Assembly: GCF_902143515.1 (NCBI RefSeq)
Contig: NZ_CABFVD010000001.1
Location: 1 to 64,000 of the forward strand
Direction of reading: 5' to 3'
Source of the DNA: Hathewaya massiliensis
GTDB lineage: Bacteria > Bacillota > Clostridia > Clostridiales > Clostridiaceae
Length of the DNA stretch: 64,000 bases
Shown here: positions 10,046 to 19,301 of the stretch, in pieces
How positions within the stretch are numbered: position 1 is the first letter of the stretch
Layout of the letters: each line of letters begins with the position of its first letter
Notes under the pieces: generated by a model
Told to the model about the DNA's origin: nothing
What the model saw: the letters and a program-made list of their open reading frames with translations, nothing else
The model's database searches: none
Program-made: the position numbers and the translations under genes

Positions 10046-11103
10046 TATTTTTGTCCTACCATCTTAGCCCATTTATCTAAAACAGCTTTTCTGTCCTTGC
10101 CAAATAAAGATAAGTCTTCCTTCATTAATTTTTCTTTTGGGAAAGTTAACTCTAAACCTTCTATACTAGGTTTAATTAATTTTACTGTATCTTTATTATC
10201 AATTTTAGCAATTTCTTTTAAGTTTTCATCTTTAAAAACCCAAGAAATAAATTCCTTTGCTGCATCCATATTTTTTGCATTTTTAAATATGGCAACACCA
10301 TCTGGCATCCATGGAATACCGTCTTCTGGATATATTATTTCTACATTCTTTTCATTCTTCATATTTTCTAAGTTTTTATCTATATATGTTATACCTATAG
10401 CAACTTCTCCTGCTATGGTTTTTTGGTTAGGATCTTTTCCCCTCTTTGAATAGAAAGGAATATTTTTATTTAGTTCTTCAAAGTACTTCCAACCCTTTTC
10501 TTCTCCCTTATTTTGAAGAAGTGCATTTACTACTGCATAGTTTGTACCTGATACTGCAGGATTAGACATTAAAATTTCTCCCTTATATTTAGGGTCTTTT
10601 AAATCTTCCCAGCTCTTTGGAGCCTTAAGATTCTTTTCTTTTAAAACATCATTATTAACTATAAATCCTACTACAGTTAAGCCTTTTGTAAACCAATAAT
10701 TTTCTTTATCCTTGTATGGTTCTACAATTTTATCTGCTTCTTCAAAATCATATTTTTCTAAAAGCCCTTCCTCCTTAGCTTGCATAAAGGCATCTACGCC
10801 TCCACCAAACCAAACATCTCCCATAGGCTTTCCACCTTCAGCCTTAGTTCTAGATATAACTTCCCCTGAAGACATGGATAAAAACTCTATTTTTATTCCT
10901 GTTTCCTTAGTAAACCTATCAAATAATGGTTTATAGTCCTCAGATGTTGTTACAAGTTTTAAACTTCCCTCTACCTTTTTCTCTTGTTTAGTTTCTGTTT
11001 TAGCTTCTTCTTTCTTATCCTCTTTCTTTTCACCACATGCACTAAAGCTTAAAGGTAAAAGCATTGAAAGCATGAGTGCTAAAAATTTATTAGCTTTTTT
11101 CAT
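10045..11103 (-). CDS. ABC transporter substrate-binding lipoprotein (AfuA/FbpA-like)
   Basis: The 352-residue product begins with a lipoprotein signal whose lipobox is LSFSAC, so it is probably anchored outside the membrane at the cysteine near residue 23. A low-complexity Lys/Glu linker follows. The rest is a periplasmic-binding-protein fold of the ferric iron type (motifs GDVWFGGGVDAFMQA and APKSWEDLKDPKYKGEI). It is first in the operon, behind a good promoter at 11145-11174. The identity of the ligand is inferred, not visible. Confidence 0.87.
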   Translation of the reverse strand: MKKANKFLALMLSMLLPLSFSACGEKKEDKKEEAKTETKQEKKVEGSLKLVTTSEDYKPLFDRFTKETGIKIEFLSMSSGEVISRTKAEGGKPMGDVWFGGGVDAFMQAKEEGLLEKYDFEEADKIVEPYKDKENYWFTKGLTVVGFIVNNDVLKEKNLKAPKSWEDLKDPKYKGEILMSNPAVSGTNYAVVNALLQNKGEEKGWKYFEELNKNIPFYSKRGKDPNQKTIAGEVAIGITYIDKNLENMKNEKNVEIIYPEDGIPWMPDGVAIFKNAKNMDAAKEFISWVFKDENLKEIAKIDNKDTVKLIKPSIEGLELTFPKEKLMKEDLSLFGKDRKAVLDKWAKMVGQK

Positions 11104-11144
11104 ATAAATCCCCCTACTATAGCATAATTTTTAATTATAACCAA

Positions 11145-11174
11145 ATATTATGTCAAGTTTTGTAGCAATGTCAA
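11145..11174 (-). promoter_or_regulatory. promoter of the ABC importer operon
   Basis: On the minus strand a consensus -35 TTGACA (11169-11174) and a -10 TAATAT (11145-11150) are separated by 18 bases. A second TTGACA lies within the spacer. Transcription would start near 11138, some 35 bases before the start codon. Confidence 0.6.
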
Positions 11175-11284
11175 TTTTAACATATAATTTGTTATAAAAG
11201 AATACACATTGATTTAATTAATAGATAACTCTTTTATTATTGATTAAATCTATAGTTAAGGATTTCTAAATTATATAGTATTAT

Positions 11285-11480
11285 AATTTATTCCATAGCT
11301 ATCTGCTATAATACTTCAACCTTATTCAAAGTGGAAGAAAAGAGTGGCTATGCCCCTGGATAAGGATTTCCTCTAAAGGATAAGGACTTCTAAGGAGTAA
11401 ACTCCTAAGAATTCTACTAATAATCTTCAGTGGGAAAATACTCCCTCTGAAGCTAAGAACTTTGTTTATACTTAGATTAT
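11285..11480 (+). ncRNA. candidate structured leader upstream of the PHP gene
   Basis: The leader contains an apparent closing pair (TTCAAAGT near 11325 with AACTTTG near 11458) and at least two hairpins: TTAGGAG-type arms around 11390-11408, and CTTCAG/CTGAAG around 11424-11452. Two adjacent 20-base near-repeats both begin GGATAAGGA (11358-11377 and 11378-11397). I compared it by eye with purine, SAM, lysine, M-box, TPP, FMN, cobalamin, ydaO, fluoride, guanidine, c-di-GMP and T-box consensus cores and saw no match. It could be a leader RNA, a separate small RNA, or chance structure. Confidence 0.35.
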
Positions 11481-11498
11481 AAATTCGAGGTGATATAA

Positions 11499-12152
11499 AT
11501 GTTAATAGATACTCATTTGCATGAGAGTAAATATTCTCCTGATAGTTTTATTTCCTTAGATGAGGCTATAGCTACAGCTAAAGAAATAGGCCTCCAAGGT
11601 ATATGTATAACTGACCATGAAAGTAATGAATTAAGACGAGAAATAGCTCCTTCCTTTAAAAAGGATGGTATTTTAGTAATTGTAGGTGCTGAATTTTTAA
11701 CCTTTGAAGGTGATATTTTAGTATTTGGTCTTGAAAACTTGCCAGATAAAAAAATTCATGCTAAAGAACTCTTAGAGGAAGTTCAAAAAGTAGGAGGAGT
11801 TGCTATTAGTGCTCATCCTTATAGAAATAATAATAGAGGCCTTGGTGATAATATAAGAAATGTACATAATCTTCTATCTGGAGTTGAAGTCTTTAATGGA
11901 AGTACAAGCCCTCATGCTAATCTTTATGCCTATGCCTTAGCTACAGAACTTAATTTAGGCTGCTTTGGAGCAGGTGACGCTCATGTTACAGAAAAGATAG
12001 GTTCATATGCAACCCTATTTAATGGAAATATTAGAGATGAAAAAGACTTTATAGAAGCAGTTAAGACCGGAAATTTTTGTCCTGTTAAAAGAAAAAATAA
12101 TACCTTTGAAAAAATAAATATATTTGATACCTTAAAAACAAGTGATAAATAA
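11499..12152 (+). CDS. PHP-domain metal-dependent phosphoesterase
   Basis: The 217-residue protein has the PHP motifs in order: DTHLHE (residues 4-9), ITDHES near 47, GAEFL near 73, SAHPYR near 104 and GAGDAH near 157. These supply the usual two- or three-metal site. It is a stand-alone PHP protein of the TrpH/YciV-like group, which includes nucleoside and oligonucleotide phosphoesterases; the actual substrate cannot be read. GAGGTG precedes the ATG. It is transcribed away from the ABC importer. Confidence 0.85.
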   Translation: MLIDTHLHESKYSPDSFISLDEAIATAKEIGLQGICITDHESNELRREIAPSFKKDGILVIVGAEFLTFEGDILVFGLENLPDKKIHAKELLEEVQKVGGVAISAHPYRNNNRGLGDNIRNVHNLLSGVEVFNGSTSPHANLYAYALATELNLGCFGAGDAHVTEKIGSYATLFNGNIRDEKDFIEAVKTGNFCPVKRKNNTFEKINIFDTLKTSDK

Positions 12153-12371
12153 AGTTAACATGTAAATCCTCTATTTCTTCTGTGTTTTTATCACTTAAAA
12201 TAACTCATAAATATATTTAAATAAGCTTAATTAAACTTAAATTATGAAATAAATAAAAGGCTCTTCAAGCTATAAATATTATCACTAGTGTTTAATTAAT
12301 GGATTGAAAATCCTATTGACAATAATAACTTGTAATAAATTTCTATGTGTACCAGCAATATATAAATGAAA

Positions 12372-12434
12372 ATAGTCAGCACCTTTGCTTTAATATAATT
12401 ACCACAATCATATCGCAAAGGAGTTGCTGACTAT
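12372..12434 (+). promoter_or_regulatory. hairpin sequestering the transposase ribosome binding site
   Basis: ATAGTCAGCACCTTTGC (12372-12388) pairs with GCAAAGGAGTTGCTGACTAT (12415-12434) apart from a small bulge. The right arm contains the AAAGGAG ribosome site of the transposase, whose ATG follows at 12437. Such sequestration is known in IS4 relatives as protection against read-through transcription. Confidence 0.75.
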
Positions 12435-12436
12435 CT

Positions 12437-13558
12437 ATGAATAATTATATCACTATTTTTGAAAAATTATTAGATATTGTTAACTGGAACACTTTGAAAA
12501 AATCTACGTATAAGTTAGATGTTGACTATAATATAGCATCAAATCATTTGAAAACTCACCTTTACTTTCATTTAGCGAAGCTAGATAGCTTAAGGGATGT
12601 TGATGATTTTATGCAATCTGATTCTAAGCTAAAGGAGTCAATAAAAAGCGTTAGCTTGGGAACGTTGTCTAATTATAATAACTATATGGATTATAATGTT
12701 TACATTCCAATATTAAACGAACTAATTGATACTGCTTTAAAACAATTACCTGTAAATGAGAAACTTAAAAAGTTTGGAACCATAAAACTAATAGATTCTT
12801 CAACTATAAGTATGGCCAAGACTTATTTTCAGTGGGCAGAATTTCGCTCTACAAAAGCAGGAATAAAGCTTCATACAAAATTCAACTTAAGCAAAGGAGT
12901 TCCTGAGCTTATAATTGTGTCTAATGCTAAACCACATGATAGAACTAAGATGAAAGAACTTATTACAGAAAACAACTGTATATATGTCTTTGACAAAGGC
13001 TATGTTGACTATAAAAAGTTTGATGAGTTTAGCAATAAAGGAATACGCTTTATTACCCGATTAAAAGATAATGCTGCTATAACTGAAGTAAGTAAGCTTG
13101 AAATAACTTACTCTGACGTTACTCTACTAGATGATTCTATAAATATCATTGAAGATATTATTTGCTATCTTGGTACAGAAGATATTAATATGACAAAAAA
13201 TCAGTATAGGGTTATCACTGTAGTTGATTCTGAAGGTCAAATACTAACCTTTGTAACTAACATATTACAATATACTAGTGAAGATATAGCATGGTTATAT
13301 AAAAAACGTTGGGATATCGAGCTATTCTTCAAATGGATTAAGCAAAATTTAAAAATTAAAAGATTCATAGGACATAGCCTTAATGCAGTTATGATGCAAA
13401 TTGTTTCGGCAATAATAACATTCATTATAATAAAACTAATACAAGACGTAGCCAAAACAGCCTACGGCTTATTAAAAATAAAGAGATTAATAAAACATTC
13501 AATTACAAAATTAATAGATAATATCTTGTTTTCTTGGGAGAAGTGGTTAGGTGGCTAA
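12437..13558 (+). CDS. IS4-family DDE transposase
   Basis: The 373-residue transposase carries the DDE residues in LIDSSTIS (near 121), VFDKGYVDY (near 183) and YKKRWDIELFFKWIK. The last fits the IS4 pattern Y-x2-R-x3-E-x6-K. A hydrophobic C-terminal segment is usual in this group. The frame is intact, and ribosome access is probably limited by the upstream hairpin. Confidence 0.93.
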   Translation: MNNYITIFEKLLDIVNWNTLKKSTYKLDVDYNIASNHLKTHLYFHLAKLDSLRDVDDFMQSDSKLKESIKSVSLGTLSNYNNYMDYNVYIPILNELIDTALKQLPVNEKLKKFGTIKLIDSSTISMAKTYFQWAEFRSTKAGIKLHTKFNLSKGVPELIIVSNAKPHDRTKMKELITENNCIYVFDKGYVDYKKFDEFSNKGIRFITRLKDNAAITEVSKLEITYSDVTLLDDSINIIEDIICYLGTEDINMTKNQYRVITVVDSEGQILTFVTNILQYTSEDIAWLYKKRWDIELFFKWIKQNLKIKRFIGHSLNAVMMQIVSAIITFIIIKLIQDVAKTAYGLLKIKRLIKHSITKLIDNILFSWEKWLGG

Positions 13559-13727
13559 CTGCAACTATAAAACCATATACTTCCATACAAGCTATCACTA
13601 TGCGGGCAAGTCTGCCCTTTGTTATAGGAATATTATTCTATATTAGCTTAATTTAAGAATTTTACTATAAAGAATGATTATAATACAAATGTCAATGAAA
13701 ATATTTTCTAAAAATTAAACACTAGTG

Positions 13728-14117
13728 AAATATTATATAGTTTAAAGTAGCCTTTTCTCTATTTAACTTATCTATTATTATATTATAAAACTTTATAGTA
13801 TATCTAATATCATATTCTATTTTATAAAACCACCTTTCCTATGATATATTTTTAAATCATATATATTAACATGGTTACCTTACAACTTTCTACTAATTAC
13901 TGCCATACAATCTATTTTTAAATCATGTAAATTAACCCCCATTTCCATCTATGAAATCTTTTGTTAAATTTCCTTCACAATTATAGACTTTTATCCTTAT
14001 TTTATATAAAATATGAAAGGTTAATCGTTTGTATATTGCATTGTTTTAAGAATAATCTCACAATTAAAGTATTGTTTTTATATAAAATGCCTATAATATC
14101 GAAGGGAGGAGATTATA
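13728..14117. other. AT-rich upstream region of the phospholipase C gene
   Basis: This 390-base gap lies between the second insertion sequence and plc. A 24-bp direct repeat with two mismatches (13847-13870 and 13913-13936, core TATTTTTAAATCAT) occurs 66 bases apart. A TATAAT hexamer at 14092-14097 is a possible -10 for plc, without a clear -35 at the usual spacing. I saw no gene and no VirR-box-like sequence. Confidence 0.45.
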
Positions 14118-15008
14118 ATGAAAAAACTTTTATCATCCACTTTAACTGCTTTTATGTTATTTTCTTTTGCTAGTAGTTCAGCTATAGCTAAGGAACATTT
14201 ACATAAAAGAGAGTTAAAAAATAAAATTTATAGTATTGCAAAGGGGTCTGATGAAGTCTTTGGAGATGGAATAGTACTTCATGGTGAAGAAGAGTCATAC
14301 CTTAAATTAAAGGAAGATAAGAAAAATGGTGATAGATTTAAAAGTGGTGGTATAGATCACACCCATCAATATTTAGCGGCTAATGCTTTAAAGATCCTTG
14401 AAAATGATATGGGCTCAGAAATTGCTGATAAACTATTTATATATGGTGACACTCTTTTAGAATTTACGGATATGCCTGATGTTGATGAAAAATCTCCTTT
14501 TTATGCACCTTATTCTTCGCATTTTTATGATCCGTATACCGAAAAAAATTATATAGGGCAAAGGGATAACACTGCTCTAATTAAGTTTAAAGAACATGCC
14601 ATGAATGCTAAAAAGTTTTATACTATAAATAAACCTTATGCCATAGAAGAACTTGGGCGAGCAGTTCATTATTTAGAGGATTTAAATGTGCCTCATCATG
14701 CTGCAAATTTAGTGGCTATACTTAGTAATCATGCTAAATATGAAAGATTTGTAGATGACCATAGGAAAGATTTTTCCGTAAATTCTGCAGGAAATACTTA
14801 TGATAAATTTAATAATATAAAAGACTTTGAAAAGTATTGTGAATTACTACTTAGAGACTGTGCCTTTAATGCCTATAGTATGAAAAATAAAGCCACCTCT
14901 AAAAATCCTAATGATATGAGAGATGCTAGTAATAATGTGGTTCCTTATGCTCAAAAGCATGTAGCTGCTTTTTTATATAGATTTTTAGTAGAAGTTGGAG
15001 AAGTATAG
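14118..15008 (+). CDS. plc: secreted zinc-dependent phospholipase C, single-domain
   Basis: The 296-residue product starts with a clear signal peptide, probably cleaved after SSAIA (residue 24). The catalytic alpha-helical domain keeps the zinc ligands of bacterial zinc phospholipases C: HTHQ (His81/83), DMPD (Asp118/121), SHFYDP (His135), HYLEDLNVPHH (His184, Asp188, His193/194) and HAKYE (His205, Glu209). It ends there, with no C-terminal PLAT/C2 domain like that of C. perfringens alpha-toxin, so it resembles B. cereus PC-PLC in size. The tryptophan that forms the mature N-terminus and binds zinc in those enzymes is not evident. A GGGAGGAG ribosome site precedes the ATG. It probably hydrolyses phospholipids outside the cell; toxicity is not implied. 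Confidence 0.88.
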   Translation: MKKLLSSTLTAFMLFSFASSSAIAKEHLHKRELKNKIYSIAKGSDEVFGDGIVLHGEEESYLKLKEDKKNGDRFKSGGIDHTHQYLAANALKILENDMGSEIADKLFIYGDTLLEFTDMPDVDEKSPFYAPYSSHFYDPYTEKNYIGQRDNTALIKFKEHAMNAKKFYTINKPYAIEELGRAVHYLEDLNVPHHAANLVAILSNHAKYERFVDDHRKDFSVNSAGNTYDKFNNIKDFEKYCELLLRDCAFNAYSMKNKATSKNPNDMRDASNNVVPYAQKHVAAFLYRFLVEVGEV

Positions 15009-15123
15009 ATTTTCTACACTTTCGGCTATGAATTCTAAATCATAAGCCTATAACTATTGATAAATATGGTTTTGTAATGTATGATTTATTTAATAGGGAA
15101 TTAGCAGAAGGGATGGAGAATAT

Positions 15124-15609
15124 ATGTCAAATAATTTTAGTATACTTGAAATGCTTAAGGTTGCAATTTTAACTGAAGAGGAAGGACGTAATTTTTATCT
15201 AAATGGAGCTAAGCATACTACAGGAAAAGTTAAAGACTTTTTAACCATGGCAGCTGGACAAGAACTTATGCATAAGGAAAAATTTCAAAAACTTTTCAAT
15301 GAATATTCTAGTAAAAATGAAGATGAATTAAGTTCAGATTACCTTTATGATTCTGAAGTAAGTGAATATTTAAGAAAATTAGTTGAAAATAAAGTCTTTG
15401 ATAAAAATGAAGAGCCTGAAGATGCTTTTAAAAATTTAAAATCAGCTATAGAACGTGCACTTAAATCTGAAGAACTTACAGTGGAACTTTATACTAATAT
15501 GTACAAAGGAATTTTATCTGACGAAGTTAAGGAAATATTTAATATTATAATCGAAGAAGAAAAAGAACATGTAAAATACTTTTCAAAACTTCTTGAAGAA
15601 ATAGTTTAA
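15124..15609 (+). CDS. rubrerythrin/ferritin-like diiron protein
   Basis: The 161-residue, four-helix-bundle protein has iron-ligand motifs spaced as in rubrerythrin: EEEGRNFY near residue 19, QELMHKEKF near 48, SEELTVELY near 120 and EEEKEHVKYF near 143. No rubredoxin CxxC domain is present, so it matches the ferritin-like stand-alone group. Role inferred: peroxide or oxygen detoxification, or iron handling, in an anaerobe. GGGATGGAG lies before the ATG. Confidence 0.82.
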   Translation: MSNNFSILEMLKVAILTEEEGRNFYLNGAKHTTGKVKDFLTMAAGQELMHKEKFQKLFNEYSSKNEDELSSDYLYDSEVSEYLRKLVENKVFDKNEEPEDAFKNLKSAIERALKSEELTVELYTNMYKGILSDEVKEIFNIIIEEEKEHVKYFSKLLEEIV

Positions 15610-15684
15610 TTAAGAAAGCTACTATTTTTAATGTAATCATCAAGGAATTTACGTATAGAATAAAAAAATGTTTTCTGATAAACT

Positions 15685-15728
15685 AAATCCAGTAGTAAGC
15701 AGTAATGCTTCTCTACTGGATTTATTTT
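15685..15728. terminator. terminator between convergent genes
   Basis: AAATCCAGTAG (15685-15695) pairs perfectly with CTACTGGATTT (15713-15723), and ATTTTTG follows on the plus strand. It lies between the ferritin-like gene and the convergent chemoreceptor gene and can serve both. Confidence 0.75.
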
Positions 15729-15738
15729 TGAATCTTAT

Positions 15739-17424
15739 TTATCTTAACTTAAATTCCTGTACCATGGTATTTAAAGTTTCTGACTGTGCTGTTAACTCTT
15801 CACTCGCTGCAGCACTTTCCTCTGCTATTGCTGAATTTGATTGTACAACATCTGATATTTGATCTATTCCAGTGTTTACTTGATCTATAGATTGTGATTG
15901 TTCTAAGGTATCAGATTTTATTTCATCTACTATTTCAGTTGCTCTATTTATATTTTTAACTACTTTTTCTAAAGACTTAGCAGTATCATCCGCTATATTT
16001 TTTCCTTTATTTACAGCATTTATCTCTGATTCAATAAGACTCGCTGTTTGCTTTACTGCCTCAGAACTTTGTTCTGCAAGTTTTCTCACTTCATCTGCAA
16101 CTACTGCAAAACCACGTCCAGCTTCCCCTGCCCTTGCAGATTCTATAGCTGCATTAAGTGCTAGTAAATTAGTTTGTTCTGCTATGGCATCAATAGTTTT
16201 AATAATATTACTAATATCTGATGATGTTTTTTCAATTTCATTCATGGCTTTCACCATGTCCACCATTTGCTCATTACTCTTTTCTATATTTCCAGCTAGT
16301 TCCTCAGTAATATCCTTTGTGTCCTTTGCACGTTGCGCTGTTGTATGAACCTGTTCGTTTATTTCATGCATTGATGCTAAAAGTTCTTCAATTACACTTG
16401 CTTGTTCTGTAGCACCTTGAGATAAACTTTGTGCTGTAGCAGATACTTGTTCCGAACCGCCATTAACTTGTCCAATAGCTTCTCTTATTTCTAAAAAAGT
16501 ACTATTTAAATATATTATTATATTTTCTAAACTATTTTTAATATTAACAAAATCGCCAATATACTCTTTTTCTATACTAACTGTCATATCTTTTTGTGAT
16601 ATTTTCCCTAGTATAGAATCAATATCCTCTATATACTCCTTTAAAAAACCTTGTGTCTTTTTTACTGAATAGACCAACTGACCTAGTTCCGTATCATTTT
16701 CTTCTAGAGGAATTTCAATATTAAGATTTCCCTGTGATAATAAGATAAATTTATCCTTTATTATTTCTATAGGTTCAACTACCTTTATTTTTATTTCTTT
16801 ATTATAATGTAAGTTTATTTTCAAAATTACTATTAAAATTATTATTAAAACTATTATAGAAAGAGTTAATATTAATTGAGATATTTTAGATGAATTACTT
16901 GTTCTTACTGCTATCATATCAGCAAATTTCACTGTTAAATTATCTATTTCTGACTTACTGGTAAAGTACTCCTCACTAAAAACCATTTGCCTTGCCCTAT
17001 CTTTTTCACCATTTTTAACATATTCTATTGCTTTAATTTCTATTTCTGCTAATTTGTTAGACTTATTTAAAGCTCCTTCTATTGTAGATTTTTCTTCTTT
17101 ATTTATACCAATATTATTTATTCCTTCTAATGATTTATCTCTTCTTTTGGTTTCCTTTAGTTCCTTATTATAATTATCTAGATATTTTTCATCTCCCGTA
17201 ATTGAATAGTATCTAACTTGATTTGTTAAATAATCAGAACCATCTTTTAATTGCTGACTATAACTATTTAATTTTACCCTTTCAGAGTTTAAACTATTTG
17301 TTCTATAGGATATACCTAAAACTAAAATTGCAGCTACCATACTAACTATCAATGATATAGAAGTAATTTTCGACATGTTTTTTACTAATTGTGATATACT
17401 AACTAATTTTCCCTCTTTGTCCAT
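15739..17424 (-). CDS. methyl-accepting chemotaxis protein
   Basis: The 561-residue chemoreceptor has a membrane span near residues 20-42, an extracytoplasmic helical sensor (4HB-like) to about 180, and a second span near 182-205. A HAMP region follows to about 260, then a long coiled-coil signalling domain. The conserved hairpin tip carries [19 protein letters not shown] and [19 protein letters not shown] chose ATG 17424, since GGGAG lies 9 bases upstream of it and touches the earlier in-frame ATG at 17433. The sensed ligand cannot be told. No other chemotaxis gene is nearby. Confidence 0.92.
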   Translation of the reverse strand: MDKEGKLVSISQLVKNMSKITSISLIVSMVAAILVLGISYRTNSLNSERVKLNSYSQQLKDGSDYLTNQVRYYSITGDEKYLDNYNKELKETKRRDKSLEGINNIGINKEEKSTIEGALNKSNKLAEIEIKAIEYVKNGEKDRARQMVFSEEYFTSKSEIDNLTVKFADMIAVRTSNSSKISQLILTLSIIVLIIILIVILKINLHYNKEIKIKVVEPIEIIKDKFILLSQGNLNIEIPLEENDTELGQLVYSVKKTQGFLKEYIEDIDSILGKISQKDMTVSIEKEYIGDFVNIKNSLENIIIYLNSTFLEIREAIGQVNGGSEQVSATAQSLSQGATEQASVIEELLASMHEINEQVHTTAQRAKDTKDITEELAGNIEKSNEQMVDMVKAMNEIEKTSSDISNIIKTIDAIAEQTNLLALNAAIESARAGEAGRGFAVVADEVRKLAEQSSEAVKQTASLIESEINAVNKGKNIADDTAKSLEKVVKNINRATEIVDEIKSDTLEQSQSIDQVNTGIDQISDVVQSNSAIAEESAAASEELTAQSETLNTMVQEFKLR

Positions 17425-17877
17425 GCTTTTCATCTCCCAAAATCATTTTTTATAGGTGTTTTTTTGTATAATACCACATTTTTATTAATGATTTTTGTTT
17501 GATGTTTCTTGTTTTATATGAATTTTTCAGTTTATTCTTAAAATACTCCTATTTACTATTGTTTTATCTTATTTAGCATTTATTTAATGCATTTATTAAT
17601 ATAGTTATAAATTTTATAAAAATGGTTTTGCTATTTTAAAATTCTCTCTTCCTATGTTGATTTCTTCAATTATTTTTATTAAAGTATGGCTTTATTAAAA
17701 GAAATTAGATGACTTCAATACGCTAAATGTATAATTGGAGATTATTCCATTAGAAAGAGTGCTATATGATTACATTTAAATAAATGTTATAATTAGTGTA
17801 CAATTAAACTTTAATAAAATATAAACTTTAAGTTATATATGTGAATATCATTTATATTATATGGGGAGGAGTACAGT
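17425..17877. other. AT-rich intergenic region, no feature recognised
   Basis: This is the 450-base divergent region between the chemoreceptor and the SdpI-like gene. It holds both upstream regions. I found no sigma-D-type promoter, no strong hairpin and no coding frame. Confidence 0.5.
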
Positions 17878-18243
17878 ATGTTAATTTTTTCTTTAATTAT
17901 GACAGCAATAATATCTCTAACTATGATAGTTTTTGGATTTTTATTAGCAAAAAAAACGCCTAAAGAAATAAACTCCTTAATTGGGTATAGAACGCCAATG
18001 TCAACAAAAAATAAAGATACATGGGAATTTGCTCATAAGTATTCAGGCAAAATATGGATGAAAAGTGGAATCACTACTGCAATTATATCATTTCTTTTAG
18101 CACTTACTTTACAAAGTTTAAGTATTTATAATGAACTTATGGTTGCATTGATTTACATTCAAATACTAATATTACTTTTAGTTATACCATTTACAGAAAT
18201 AGCGTTAAGAAAAACATTTGATAAGAACGGTATAAAAAAATAA
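17878..18243 (+). CDS. SdpI-family membrane protein
   Basis: The 121-residue membrane protein has spans near residues 3-24, 62-80 and 85-107. The segment NSLIGYRTPMSTKNKDTWEF between the first two spans is the hallmark of the SdpI/YhfL family. SdpI gives B. subtilis immunity to the SdpC killing factor, but many short family members have no known partner, and no toxin gene is adjacent here. A strong GGGGAGGAG ribosome site precedes the ATG. A terminator follows at 18357-18397. Confidence 0.8.
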   Translation: MLIFSLIMTAIISLTMIVFGFLLAKKTPKEINSLIGYRTPMSTKNKDTWEFAHKYSGKIWMKSGITTAIISFLLALTLQSLSIYNELMVALIYIQILILLLVIPFTEIALRKTFDKNGIKK

Positions 18244-18356
18244 ACGTAAGCTGTTAAAAATTCTTGTATCATTTTTATTTTTATAATCCATCATAAAACC
18301 CTCTGTTAGTTTAATTAAAAAAATTACTATTGGAGATTATATGTAAATAATAAACA

Positions 18357-18397
18357 ACATATATATAAAGAAAATCTAGCCTTATATATATGTTTTT
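18357..18397 (+). terminator. terminator of the SdpI-like gene
   Basis: ACATATATATAAAG and CTTATATATATGT form a stem with one bulge, followed by TTTTTT on the plus strand. Confidence 0.7.
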
Positions 18398-18441
18398 TCA
18401 TGATTTTACTATTTATCCACTTGTAAAGTACTTTTAGAAAA

Positions 18442-18966
18442 CTATAGCATTATCCATATTACAGCTTCTAAAAGATTTTTTGCTACATAATCAGGAGTTA
18501 CATTAGCCCATTTATATCTGTATTTATTTAAAGAATCTTCCCCTGCACCAGTTCTTACTAATATCTTCTTTGCTCCAGCATTTTCAGCTGCCAACATATC
18601 ACTCCATCTATCCCCTATTACTATACACTTTGAAATATCCATTTTATATTCATCAACTGCTCTAATCAATAGTTCTGGCTTTGGTTTTCTACAAGAACAA
18701 TTTTCTTCTACAGTATGAGTACATATATAAGACTTTTTAAATCCAAAATTAAAAAGTTCTTTCTTAAAATCATCTAGTTTTGCTTCTCCTCTTCCTACAC
18801 CTGGTTGATTTGTAAACGCAAAAACATTTATATTCATATCTTTCAAAAGTTTTATAGCTTCTTTAGTAAAAGGAAATAATTTGAGTTTACCTGGATATTT
18901 TATTTCTTTATCTCCTCCAATAGTTCCATCTCTATCAATAAAAACTGCTTGTATTTCATTTTTCAT
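18442..18966 (-). CDS. HAD-IIIA family phosphatase (GmhB/histidinol-phosphatase-like)
   Basis: The 174-residue hydrolase has all HAD motifs: FIDRDGTIGG (residues 9-18) with nucleophile and acid-base aspartates, FTNQPGVGRGEA (motif II), CSCRKPKPELL (zinc-loop remnant and lysine) and VIGDRWSDMLAA (motif IV). This pattern is shared by heptose bisphosphate phosphatases and histidinol phosphatases. No heptose or histidine gene is nearby, so the substrate is open. It is the first of the run of minus-strand single genes. Confidence 0.82.
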   Translation of the reverse strand: MKNEIQAVFIDRDGTIGGDKEIKYPGKLKLFPFTKEAIKLLKDMNINVFAFTNQPGVGRGEAKLDDFKKELFNFGFKKSYICTHTVEENCSCRKPKPELLIRAVDEYKMDISKCIVIGDRWSDMLAAENAGAKKILVRTGAGEDSLNKYRYKWANVTPDYVAKNLLEAVIWIML

Positions 18967-19157
18967 CTTTTATTCCTCCAATTATAGTGTTATAATAAAA
19001 GTTTATATTACTATATTCATTATACCATAGATACTTATATGTTTTTCTATTCATATTCCCATTACCTTAACCCCTATATATTTATAGTTGTATTTTAGCT
19101 CATTATACATAACATTAGAATTAACTATAAATACTTCCAGTCATTATATAAAAAATC

Positions 19158-19221
19158 GCCTTACAAATCTCATCCCTCCTTTATTTTTGTATCAAAATAG
19201 GAAGTATGAGATTTGTAAGGC
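19158..19221 (-). terminator. long hairpin, probable terminator of the HAD gene upstream
   Basis: A perfect 16-bp stem (GCCTTACAAATCTCAT at 19158-19173 and its complement at 19206-19221) encloses 32 bases that can also partly pair. On the minus strand it is followed by GATTTTTTATAT. It fits a terminator for the gene at 19302-19991. The rest of the 335-base gap 18967-19301 shows nothing. Confidence 0.7.
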
Positions 19222-19301
19222 ATTATGAATATGGTACTTTTCCAATTTCAATATTATTCTTAAACAGAGCTTTATTTGAAATCTTATTTTAAAATATTAA
19301 T

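Larger units (their letters stand above)
12283..13727 (+). mobile_element. IS4-family insertion sequence, complete with 9-bp target duplication
   Basis: The tips are perfect 15-bp inverted repeats, CACTAGTGTTTAATT at 12283-12297 and its complement at 13713-13727. Weaker matching continues inward to about 38 bp, ending in TTGACA. A perfect 9-bp direct repeat AAATATTAT flanks it (12274-12282 and 13728-13736). Target size and single transposase gene fit the IS4 family. Perfect ends and duplication suggest a recent insertion. Confidence 0.93.

Noticed and set aside
11285-11498. T-box or known riboswitch upstream of the PHP gene
   Set aside because: No T-box core (AGGGTGGNACCGCG) and none of the riboswitch cores I could recall are present; I kept it only as an unassigned structured leader.
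13961-14173. Plus-strand frame upstream of and overlapping plc
   Set aside because: Its hydrophobic reading has no ribosome site and overlaps the plc signal peptide in another frame.
17878-18243. Toxin-immunity (SdpC/SdpI) locus
   Set aside because: No SdpC-like toxin or SdpR-like regulator lies nearby; the family assignment alone does not show immunity.
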